Source: Branchipolynoe longqiensis (lineage: Eukaryota > Annelida > Polychaeta > Phyllodocida > Polynoidae). From it: a DNA stretch of 64,000 nucleotides. Under the pieces are notes generated by a model that saw only the letters and a program-made list of their open reading frames with translations, made no database searches and was not told the origin of the DNA. Both the position numbers and the translations under genes were made by a program. Positions 54,658 to 64,000 of this stretch are shown one piece after another; position 1 is the stretch's first letter; each line of letters begins with the position of its first letter. The stretch is from assembly GCA_030323885.1 (NCBI GenBank), contig CM059203.1, positions 3,286,001 through 3,350,000 of the forward strand, in the 5' to 3' direction.

Positions 54658-55256
54658 GGTGACGTCACGCAGACACAAGTGATCACGTGCGGACTTAATG
54701 ACGTCACACCGCGAACATAGAACGGTTTGCCATGTTTGGATTGAAAGCCTAGCAGCATCGTCTCCAGGAGAACCAGTAACCAAGTAACCAGTAACCAAGT
54801 AACCAAGTAACCAGTAACTAAGTAACCAAGTAATCAGCATGACCGGTTTGGAACCGTGGTGAGCAGAACTTAGTGACGTCACCACCGAGCGAGCTTCACA
54901 ATTGATGACTTCCTCCTCCTGACCTGGTGTTAGTTACTATGGAAACTACGTCATTTCAGACGTCATTAATCAAAACGACATGACCGGACTTCGGCACGAT
55001 TGATTTCATGACGTCATCGGTGGGGATATTTGATCCCTATCCACTGTGACGTCACATCAAGTGGCATTAGTTACGAATCTATTCGGCAGCATTATTCTGA
55101 CGTCGGACGTGACGTCACTATGACATCCAATACAGCCAAGAGACCAGCCAGCCAGCCAACGTCAGTGCGACGTCACGCTGATGTCCAACGGCCAGGCAGC
55201 CAACCATGACAATTAACACAATAACAGAGCCTGATGACGGCACGCGTGTGACGTCA
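54614..55256. promoter_or_regulatory. Cluster of eight perfect TGACGTCA (CRE) palindromes
   Basis: Perfect sites at 54614, 54660, 54699, 54874, 55009, 55047, 55110 and 55249, plus near matches at 55098 and about 55168. This is the CREB/ATF consensus. Such an 8-mer is expected about once per 65 kb in random DNA. Short AAGTAACCAGT repeats lie at 54776-54836. Confidence 0.7.
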
Positions 55257-55394
55257 CTTACGTCGTTCAACTCCCGCAACGTCATGTTCGCGATTGTTAT
55301 TTGTTGGGGTTTTGCATCCTAGCAACATCTAAGATCACATCAGGTATGGTGATGCATCTATCATAAGACATGCGCGCTGAAGTCACTGTTAGTA

Positions 55395-56400
55395 AGACTG
55401 AGGAGGGGCGGAGGGCGGGAGGGAGGGGAAGAGGGGAGGGGGCAGAGAGAGTGTAGGGGAGAGAGAGAGGGGGGGGGGGGGGGCAGAGATGGTTAGGGGA
55501 GAGAGGGGAGGGGGCAGAGGGGTAGGGATGGGCCAGAGAGGGGGTATGGGAGAGAGGGGAGGGGCAGAGAGTGGGTATGGGAGAGAGGGGAGGGGGCAGA
55601 GAGGGAGGGGGGAGAGAGGGGAGGGGGCAGAGAGTTATGGGAGAGAGGGGAGGGGCAGCGAGGGGGAGGAGAGAGGGGAGGGGGGAGGAGTGGAGGGGAG
55701 AGAGGGGAGGGGTGAGGGCAGAGAGGGTATGGCAGAGAGGGGAGGGGGGGCAGAGAGGGTATGGGAGAGAAGGGAGGGGGCAGAAAGTGTAGGGGAGAGA
55801 GGGGGAGGGGGCAGGGGTGTAGGGGAGAGAGGGGAGGGGGAGGGAGATGGTGATGGGGAAGAGAGGGGAGGGGCAGAGACGGATGGGGAGGAGGGAGGGG
55901 GCAGGGAGAGGGCAGGAGAGTGAGGGGAGAGAGGGGAGGGGCAGACAGGGTAGGGGAGAGAGTGGAGGGCGCAGAGAGTGAGGGGAAAGAGGGGAGGGAG
56001 GAGGAGAGGGTGTAGGGTGAGGAGAGGGGGGGGGGCAGAGAGGGTAGGGGAGAGAGGGGAGGGGGCAGAGAGTTTAGGGAGAGAGGGGGGGGGCAGAGAG
56101 GGTAGGGGAGAGAGGGGAGGGGCGGGGAGTGTAGGGGAGAGAGGGGAGGGGGGAGATGGTGTAGGGGAGAGAGGGGAGGGGGCAGAGAGTGTAGGGAGAG
56201 AGGGGGGCAGAGAGGGTAGGGGAGAGAGGGGAGGGGGCAGAGAGGGACGGGGAGAGAGGGGAGGGGGGAGAGGGTGTAGGAGAGAGAGGGGAGGGGGCAG
56301 AGAGGGTAGGGGAGAGAGGGGCGGGGGGGAGGGGAAGAGGGGAGGGGGCAGAGAGGGGAGAGAGCGGAGGGGGCAGAGAGTGTAGGGGGCAGAGGGGTGG
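55395..56400. repeat. 1-kb purine minisatellite
   Basis: About 30-bp units of GGGGAGAGAGGGGAGGGG followed by GCAGAGAGGGTA. The plus strand is almost only G and A. Long Gly/Arg/Glu and Pro/Leu/Ser frames on the two strands are by-products. Confidence 0.93.
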
Positions 56401-56609
56401 AGACGGGTGCCAACCTCGCAATTTGACAGCACTGCAATTCAGATTGGTGCGATTGCACCAGTCTTTGCGTGTATATAATATAATGAATGTTTTAGTCACA
56501 CAGTGCTGCATCTTGTAGATCAGAACAGTTCAGCAGTGAGAATAGTTCCTGTTCAAATAGTCTATCAGTGTTAATTGACTGTGTTATTTAGTATCAAGTG
56601 AACAAGCCG

Positions 56610-57400
56610 CCCCGCTTCTGCCACTAGAAGGTGTAATTGTCACCAACGGTGCGAGGTGCAATTGCCGCTTCCGGTCCAAGGTGCGATTGTCACGTTTTGG
56701 TGTGCGGTGTGATTATTTCTTTCGGTACCAAGCACAATTGTTGGTTCTGGTGTAAGGTGCAATTGTCACTTCCGGGTTAAATTCTGGTTATCGCTTCTTG
56801 TACCAGGTGCAATTGTCACTTCCGGAACAAAGGTCCAGTTATTGCTTCCGGTGTAGGGGGCAATTGTCACTTCTGGTACAAGGTGCAATTGTTACTTCGA
56901 CTGTGAGGTGCAGTGTTTACTTCTGCCATGAGGTGCGATTGTCATCCCTGATGCAATCGTTGCTTCAACTAGTATCAGGTGCAATTTTTCCTTCTGGTAA
57001 TAGGTGCGATTGTCACTGCCAGTACAAGGTGCAATTATTCCTTCCACTGCGAGGTGCAATTTTTACTTCTGCCATGAGGTGCGATTGTCACTGCCAGTAC
57101 AAGGTGCAATTGTTACTTTGACTGTGAGATGCAATGTTTACTTCTGATATGAAGTGTGATTGTCACTGCCAGTACAAGGTGCAATTGTTACTTTGACTGT
57201 GAGGTGCAATGTTTACTTCTGATATGAAGTGTGATTGTCACTGCCAGTACAAGGTGCAATTGTTACTTCGACTGCGAGGTGCAATGTTTACTTCTGATAT
57301 GAGGTGTGATTGTTACTTCGACTGTGAGGTGCAATGTTTACTTCTGATATGAGGTGCGATTGTTACTTTTGGTAGAAGGTGCAGTTGTCGCTTCTGCTCT
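56610..57400 (+). repeat. 25-bp minisatellite with CAATTG core
   Basis: About 30 units such as AAGGTGCAATTGTCACTTC and GAGGTGCAATGTTTACTTC. The early units (56660-56840) contain ACTTCCGG, later ones drift to TTACTTCGACTG and TTACTTCTGATA, and higher-order pairs repeat near 57120-57300. Confidence 0.88.
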
Positions 57401-57419
57401 ACAGTGTTGTTATTGAATA

Positions 57420-57880
57420 GTGATATATTTGTAATTATTAATCATTGACTGTGAATTATTCATGCAGTCTTTGAAAGGTGCCATGTCAAAGAGTTCTATG
57501 GTTCTGCCCAGAGCGCGATAGCGAGATAACTAGTGTAGAATTACCACAGCAGTCTGGGAGAATAATTATATATAATGTATCTGTTTGAATGCATAAATGC
57601 ATATATGAAGAGTTCAGGCGCAAAACCATGTAAAAGCCAATCCAACATTCTAGTTTAAATCAAAGATTTGTACATGAAAATAAATTTAATTCTCACTAAT
57701 TCCACTTTTCATATGATCATATAGGAATGGAGTGATGAACAACAAAATAGGAATATAAACAAAATAATTGTTGTAGGTTTGATTCCAATGTTTATCTCCA
57801 TTTTTGGATTGGCGTTTACATGGTTTTGCGCCTGAACTCTTCATATATATACATGTAAATATATATGTGTGTTTAGTGGT
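57420..57880. other. No gene seen; inverted-end element
   Basis: AAGAGTTCAGGCGCAAAACC at about 57607 and GGTTTTGCGCCTGAACTCTT at about 57822 are inverted copies about 215 bp apart, each near ATATAT. Probably a short MITE-like element of about 235 bp. Confidence 0.6.
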
Positions 57881-58012
57881 TTAGTGGGCTATCTATATAT
57901 GTATACATGTGTATATATGTATGTATATTATATGTATGGATATATGTATATATACATATAAGATTATATGCAAATATACAGATATGTATATGCATACATA
58001 GATAATGCATAC

Positions 58013-58052
<40 letters not shown>

Positions 58053-58640
58053 AGTATTGCATATATGTAAATACTTATATATGAGCCTGTCTCAAAAGGT
58101 GCTAGGTCTTCGTTTTTTTGTCTATAGTAATGATTGACACAAAACAGCACAGAAACGGCTACACTGAGAACACAAGGACATTTGCTTCAAATCAATATGT
58201 ATTCTATTGGGATTATGAAACACCATGTAAAAAACAAATCAGTTTATCCTGAGCAAATGCATAAGTAGATAGTGTGTTGATCGTTACAATGGCCAAAGTT
58301 TTGTCCCATATTGCTTAGCACCTTTTGAGACAGTCTCATATGCATGTATGTATTTATTTAAACCTATGTATATGCATATGGATTGTCATACATATATAAG
58401 CACATTTACATGTATATATGTATATGCATATATACACATATATACACATATTTACATATCTTCATATATGTACATATATACATAGCCATATTTACATATA
58501 TACATGCATATATAAGTATTTATAAATATATAAATATATGTAAATATATATAAATATATATAAAGATATATAAATATATATATGTAATTATATGTACAAT
58601 TATATATATATATATTTATATATATATATATATGGCTGTC
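57880..58640. repeat. TATG/TA microsatellites containing M5 copy 3
   Basis: ATATGT, TACATA and (TA)n runs. M5 copy 3 occupies 58076-58341 with both inverted ends. Confidence 0.88.
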
Positions 58641-58649
58641 TAATTAATA

Positions 58650-59230
58650 TCCAATTTTGGGAAAACAGGGTTTCCAATCAGAGCAAATGAAATATTTTAA
58701 GATGTATGCAAATGCCCAATATTTATCGATTCAGATAATTTGTTGTAAGAGTAGGAGAGATCTTATTTGGAAGGAGGTTGCTTCACTCATTATATGGGTC
58801 TGCTTTCCTGCTTCCTTCATCTTCAAAGGCTGCCAGAATAATCTGAAGATGCTGTCAATTTCTCAATTTGTAATTCTTGTCTCCATATTTCAAGACAATC
58901 ATTGTCTGTGTCCTGCTTCTTGAGGACAGCAGGACTGTACTGCCTCATATTGCTTAGTAAACAAAGTTTTAACAATTTAGGTTGAATGATACCATTGAAT
59001 TTTATCTCCAATTTAGTTTTCCTTGGCCACAGTTTCATTACGGGTGTGCGCTTTTAACTTTCTAAGCGTCTTTTGACACATAATTGATTCATGGCTTTTG
59101 TACTCTGTGTAAAAGCGATGGTTGAATAATAATAATAATAATAATACAACAGAATGTGTGTTGGACACTTCTGACCTTGGCTGCCAACATGGTGTTATGC
59201 AATCACCAATCATCACGATGTTCTGCATTT
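58650..59230. other. Unassigned; possible old coding remnant
   Basis: A minus-strand frame at about 58823-59038 reads PRKTKLEIKFNG and SPAVLKKQDTDND. It has some coding look but no family I recognise. An ATT-repeat lies at 59126-59145. Confidence 0.3.
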
Positions 59231-59233
59231 GGC

Positions 59234-60145
59234 ATTAAAGTTGCATAAGCCGTATTTACACGGGCGAGTTAAAACGCTTCATATAAAACCACTTGTCTAG
59301 ATCGATTTACATTTGCCGTGTAAACGCGACGCTGAGGCATTTTAGGGCTGAATCGATTCATATAAATCGGTTTATATGTACACCACCTTGCGAGGTGGTT
59401 TATATGAAGCGAAGTAGCTTAAGCACCTCACACGCATGCGCAGTCGAGACCTGAGTTTGTTGATTTTCCGGTCGATCAAAAGCGCATATTATAGAATTTG
59501 GTCTATGAAACCGCTAGCTGTACCCAGATATTTTTTTCATCATTTATTTATAGGTTTTCACTGCCCAGCAGAAGTTTTGACCGTTCCAAAACAATACGAC
59601 TCAGTCTATACATATCTAGGTCGAACCCACTCTCTCGTGGCGACGTCAACGAACCCAAACTGGCGGTGGTTAGTCTGGACTTGCTCATGCGCAGATATCG
59701 ATTTCTGCCTTAAACCGCTCCGTGTGTAAACGCGCCACTAAATCGCTTCATATAAATCAATTTGTCTAGATCGTTTTACATTTTCCCGTGTAAACACAGC
59801 TAATGTCCGATGGTTTTGAGTTTCTCTCATTTTCTGGGATAAGCATATTAGGTTGATCATTATAATCTACCTCAGTTTAGTTTGAAGTAACTTTTATTTT
59901 AAATGGCTAACTTTTGAGATATTTGAAGTGCAAACGTGCTAAATTAATTTTGGCAAGCTTGCCAAAACTCTAACACCATAGGCTTCTGCAGTGACAGGTT
60001 CTATTCAATTCCCTCAATATTCACTTATATGTGACGACAAATGTTTAATAAGTGCACCAGTATCTAAGTTAGATATGTAGAATCAAATCTAGATAGTTGT
60101 TTTTGTTTTGAAAATTTGATGTCTTCATCGGACTGTGCAGCTTTA
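59234..60145 (+). mobile_element. M1 element split by M2, second case
   Basis: M1 left end is cut after TTAAAGTTGCATA, M2 occupies 59248-59801, and M1 resumes with TGTCCGATGG and ends GGACTGTGCAGCTTTAA. Confidence 0.8.
59248..59801 (+). mobile_element. M2 element, copy 2
   Basis: Ends AGCCGTATTTACACGGG and CCCGTGTAAACACAGCT. It shares the core CACTGCCCAGCAGAAG and CATGCGCAGATATCGATTTC with the copy at 6677. Confidence 0.8.
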
Positions 60146-60149
60146 ATTG

Positions 60150-60634
60150 CCTTATAGCTGACTCATCAAAGAAACATCACATCTATTGGGAACTTCTTTG
60201 TCCATGATATTTTCATCATCCTTCGATAAGTCCACATCTCAAATGCTGCTAAACGTTTGTACATTTTCTTAGAGATTGTCCATGTCTCAGCCCCATACAT
60301 TAGAGTAGACCACACATAACACTGAAGAATACGCTTCCTTGTTTGTATTCTCAGAAAAATTAAAAATAAGAAAAGCTTGTTTGCCACTATACAGACAAAG
60401 AAACTTATTTATTTTGGCCACATCATTCGTCAGAGTTCAATATACCGTACATTGTTGGAAGGGAAGGTGAATGGCAGCAGAGGGAGAGGGAGACCAAGAA
60501 CATCATGGTTTACAAATATTTCACAGTGGACAGGCTTGAATTATTCACAGTCTATCAGAACAGCACACCATCGGGACAAGTGGAGAACCATTGCATCCAA
60601 CCCTCGACTAGAGGACGGAACTATTGATTGATTG
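60150..60634 (+). pseudogene. LINE fragment with inverted 5' part
   Basis: 60391-60631 (plus) encodes a LINE C-terminus: KKLIYFGHIIRQSS, LLEGKVNGSRGRGRPRTSW and ASNPRLEDGT, with a TGAT-repeat tail. 60166-60380 encodes the segment that should precede it, but on the minus strand: TRKRILQCYVWSTLMYGAET, then RLAAFEMWTYRRMMKISWT. Same element, 5' portion inverted, as left by twin-primed target-site reverse transcription. Inactive. Confidence 0.83.
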
Positions 60635-60900
60635 ATTGGGAACTTCCAAATTTCTTAGGGTACTGGCAACGTTTTCGAGGAATTTACTACAATTTCAGAA
60701 ATAGACCTGACAAAAATACATAGCTAAATGGAAATATAATCAACTTTCTTTAATATTTGTTAAATCCTGAAACACTCACATAATCCACAGCATATTTTAA
60801 GATCCTTCCGTCGTTTTTGTGTGATAGTAGGCTCTGTTGTTTTTAATGCTACAAAAATAGATGAGATTAATCAGTTAAAAGAAGCTTAGATCTCTATTAG
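60635..60900. other. No gene seen
   Basis: AT-rich unassigned sequence. Confidence 0.5.
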
Positions 60901-61520
60901 GATATATATAATACATATGTATTATATAACATATACAATATGTAAATATATAATATATAATGTACATACTATATAGAGAATATATAATGTATGCGATATA
61001 TGTAATATATGTAATATATGTAATGTATATAACATATGAGCCTGTCTCAAAACATGATAAGTCTTCTTTCTTTTTTTTTGTCCATTGTAACAATTGACAC
61101 AAAACAGCACAGAAACGGCTACATTGAAAACACAAGGACATTTGCTTCAAATCAATATGTATTCTATTGGGATTATGAAACACCATGTAAAAAACAAATC
61201 AGTTTATCCTGAGCAAATGCATAAGCAGATAGTATGTTGATCGTTACAATGGACAAAGTTTTGTCCCATATTGCTTGGCACCTTTTGAGACAGTCTCATA
61301 TATACAATATATAATACAATATATATAATATATTATATATATAATATATATATAAGATATATAATATATGTAATATAAATATTTTATATCATAGATATGA
61401 TATATAATATATATAATATACATAATATATACAATAAATATAATATATATGATATATAATATATATATGATATATATAATATATATAATTTATATATTAT
61501 ATATAATATATACACATACC
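60900..61520. repeat. ATATAT/TATAATA microsatellites containing M5 copy 4
   Basis: Low-complexity AT on both sides of M5 copy 4 (61033-61303), whose ends are ATATGAGCCTGTCTCAAAA and TTTTGAGACAGTCTCATATA. Confidence 0.88.
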
Positions 61521-62024
61521 AAACTCTATACTTAGGTATTTTTGTGGGGGTATTCGTGATGTAAACCACCACCCAGAATGGTTGAAACAGAAGGTATTTG
61601 TAAACCCAAACCGCTTTAACTCAGTGTTGCTCCTATTTTCACACGCCTCAGTATCGTTAGGATGTGAAAATATAATGTTGTGCTTTGGGTGTCACAAGTT
61701 CACTAGGCAGCATGTGGACATTTAGTGACAGTGACAGTGATGTACTCCCTTTGGTGACTGGAGATTTAGTGACTATATCCTAGGTTGATATATAGACATG
61801 TTAGTCTCCGTTCTGATATGACCTTAGATGTTGCCAGGACGTCAAACTCTTAACCACCGACATGTTGGTCAAGGCAATTGGTCAATCAGGCGTGACTGGT
61901 ATTATTACCTGCTTTAATCAGTTAATTATCCTAATTAAAGGATCTAATGACCATGTATGTATAAATGTAATACATAAAGATATATATGACACTATATACA
62001 GGGTAGTTAATTAATGATTAGCAA
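61521..62024. other. No gene; S1 tail scrap
   Basis: Unassigned apart from an S1 T1 tail (CTGATATGACCTTAGATG) at about 61800-61855. Confidence 0.5.
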
Positions 62025-62225
62025 ATAGTTTTGCGTCTGTCTGAACATATTTTTGCCGGTGTGAAACCTCTATTTGCTCCCCGCTGGTAACTTGCAAAAG
62101 CCAGCAGCACTTCAACACTTTTGCAGGCAGCTTTCATGAAATGGAGAGCTAAATGGAGAGCGGCAGTCAAGTAATGAAAGCAGTCTGTGTCGCATCGCGA
62201 CCGACAGCATGATGATGATGATGAT
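62025..62225 (+). repeat. R9 repeat, copy 2
   Basis: Partner of 2835-3056 with the same GAT-repeat end. Confidence 0.55.
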
Positions 62226-62609
62226 TGAATACTTATTATTGATTAATGCCCGAACATTTGCTAGTTATCAAATAACAACATACGATTATAATTGATTAAT
62301 GATTTAATAATTAATGGTGATAATTGACCAATTAATGAACGTGTCAATTGGTCAAGAGATATTTGATCCATCTTTGATGATTAGTTTAAACTGGTTAATC
62401 GGTAGTTCATAATTAATTGCATTAGTTGAAATTAGATATTTTGCATACTTTATAATCGATTGGTGGTTTACTTAATTATATAAGTTGATTACTGCATTAA
62501 AAGGCAGCATCTACGGTCATCAGGGAACCCAAAGAGTGTTGGTAGGTTCTGGATCACGATGTTAGCAGGTGAGTTTCATAGGCAATCTGGTTCTCACACC
62601 TGACTTCTT
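62226..62609. other. No gene seen
   Basis: AT-rich with many TTAAT/ATTGA words; nothing assigned. Confidence 0.5.
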
Positions 62610-62980
62610 GAAGATTTATACTGCCTATCATGGATAAGTCTGAATAGACTTGTTTTCACCATTGGACAGTTTGTCGATAGAAAGCCCGAGTCTACACTTT
62701 TACCGACCCAAGTGATTTTTAACCTCCCACACCACATAGACATGGTATGAGAGCAACTGGCCTTTGATGACGCTGTAAGTTATACACAGCGGTGGAAATC
62801 CAAATTGGCAGAGATGGGGGGGGGGGGGGCATGGGGAATCGAACCACCACCCTTCAGATTAGGTTGGTTGGTTGGTTGTTGGAGTTTTACATCCTGGCAA
62901 CATCTCAGGTCATATCAGATTAGGAGTCCGACCTAGAAAAAAGTCAGACACTCTAACCACTCCGCCACAGAGAACACCAC
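62610..62980 (-). mobile_element. S3 SINE (antisense) with nested S1 scrap
   Basis: Full antisense S3. At 62864-62914 a 51-bp antisense S1 tail is inserted, with a 10-bp duplication TCAGATTAGG at 62854-62863 and 62915-62924. Confidence 0.85.
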
Positions 62981-63924
62981 TTAGTAATGAAAGGGTCCAG
63001 TATCGACTGCAATTTGGGAAGGCATAAGCTGGCACCACCCGATATTGAGCAAAATTGACAAAGTTAGCAGATTTATTGGTGGAATGAAAATGTCGATCGA
63101 CATCAGTCCAACGCTCATCTTGAGAATGTTGTGTACGGAGAAGACAACGGGCTCCCCCCCCCCTTCACCCTGCCCCTCCTCCCCCCCCCCCTGCCATCTC
63201 CCCCTACCCCCTCCCCCCACATTTTCTTTATTACGCAGAAGATTTCATGTGTAGGCCCTAAGGAACTACTGGTAATACAGAAATGGTTTTTGCCCCGCAA
63301 AGGTGCTGCCACTAGTCATTAACTCTAATTCCAATCATACTGCCACCTAGTGGTAGTTTCCCAGTGCCCACTGTTCGATATCAGCTTAGCGAGACGCTGT
63401 AGACTATAACAATGGCAATGGCCATTGAACGCTTGCGCAAGAAGTTGGGTCTGAGAATCAGATGAGTCAAAAACATTGCCAGTCCAGAGTGTTGGATCTC
63501 AGAAGGTGCATATTTCTGTTCTTCAAAATGTGCATGGCGACAAAAATTTACATACGCAAACCGAATACAAAAATAAAATGATCTCAGCACACCCAGGCAT
63601 ATGAGACCATGTCAAACAAATATATCTTTATTCTCTCTCTTTCTGCTCATTTTCGTCTCTATCTTCATAGATAATTGAAGCAGTAGAACTACTTTGGAGA
63701 TCTATATATTATTTACACACACATATACATACGTAAATATATATACATTGTATATTGGTATATATGTATATTGGTATATATATATGGGAAATGGTGATGT
63801 TTAAGCATTTGAATAATGTAATAAATAATGTAATTATTAAATTGCATTAAAGGCTCTCTAAACAAAATACTATGAAAGCAATGTTGGAATGTGGAATGTA
63901 TTGTCAATCGAGTTCGACCCGGGT
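62981..63924. other. No gene seen; C-rich and TA tracts
   Basis: A CCCC/CCTCC tract at 63152-63220 and TATA runs at 63715-63790. Otherwise unassigned. Confidence 0.5.
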
Positions 63925-64000
63925 CTGGATGCAGTGCCCGAATGGGTTAGAGCGGGCTTCCTGTGTGGAAGGTCGGGAGTTCCAATGGCGGCCGAGTCAA
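63925..64000 (+). mobile_element. S1 SINE head (H2-like) cut by window end
   Basis: Head with GCCCGAATGGGTTAGAGCGG and a changed B box (GAGTTCCAATGG), then GAGTCAA; continues outside the window. Confidence 0.6.

Noticed and set aside
55493..56458. 321-codon minus-strand frame rich in Pro, Leu and Ser
   Set aside because: It is the pyrimidine strand of a purine minisatellite; frames in all phases are long because of composition.

Overview
This is an AT-rich, very repeat-dense animal (metazoan) window. Spliced host exons, several families of tRNA-headed SINEs, many short inverted-repeat elements, 5'-truncated LINEs and long minisatellites rule out a prokaryote. The repeat style, above all a SINE whose 3' half reads like one I associate with molluscs, suggests a lophotrochozoan and most likely a mollusc; this is an inference.

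One host gene can be rebuilt with confidence. It is a + strand Mohawk (MKX) TALE-class homeobox gene in six coding exons: 28541-29235, 42552-42708, 45805-46048, 46670-47128, 50383-50437 and 54567-54657. All splice sites are GT-AG, all intron phases agree, and the frame is open across every junction for a predicted 566 residues. Exons 2 and 3 together encode the TALE homeodomain (NPYP loop, WFANARRRL in helix 3). Exons 4 and 6 carry two further regions that resemble vertebrate MKX outside the homeodomain. The first intron is about 13 kb and is built mostly of nested mobile elements.

The most unusual mobile element is a 503-bp miniature LTR retrotransposon (TRIM). It has 182-bp direct terminal repeats (TGT...ACA), 139 bp of internal DNA holding a primer-binding-site-like TGG motif and a purine tract, and 4-bp target duplications. 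Each LTR contains a tRNA(Gln)-like sequence with A and B boxes. There are three clean copies (11.1, 14.2 and 22.4 kb), a tandem array with 320-bp period (16.6-17.9 kb), a rearranged three-LTR copy (4.8-5.8 kb) and two solo LTRs.

Layout. 1-27.6 kb: no recognisable host gene; SINEs (called S1, S3, S4 below), TRIM copies, inverted-repeat elements (M1-M11), minisatellites and one LINE fragment. 27.6-29.2 kb: a strong splice acceptor, a degenerate repeat, an upstream ORF and MKX exon 1. 29.2-54.7 kb: the rest of MKX, with a three-level nest (S4 split by M11 split by a LINE) at 38.6-41.9 kb and an inverted duplication in intron 4. 54.6-55.3 kb: a dense cluster of TGACGTCA palindromes over the stop codon and 3' flank. 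55.4-57.4 kb: a 1-kb purine array and a 25-bp minisatellite. 57.9-64 kb: AT repeats, further M1, M2 and M5 copies, a 5'-inverted LINE fragment and SINEs.

Names S1, S3, S4, M1-M11 and R8, R9 are local labels. S1 is modular: head H1 or H2 (two tRNA-like promoters) with tail T1 (ends CGTAAAAC plus AAC repeats) or tail T2 (ends near a GAAATTTC...GCTTAA block). Boundaries not supported by target duplications or terminal repeats are approximate.
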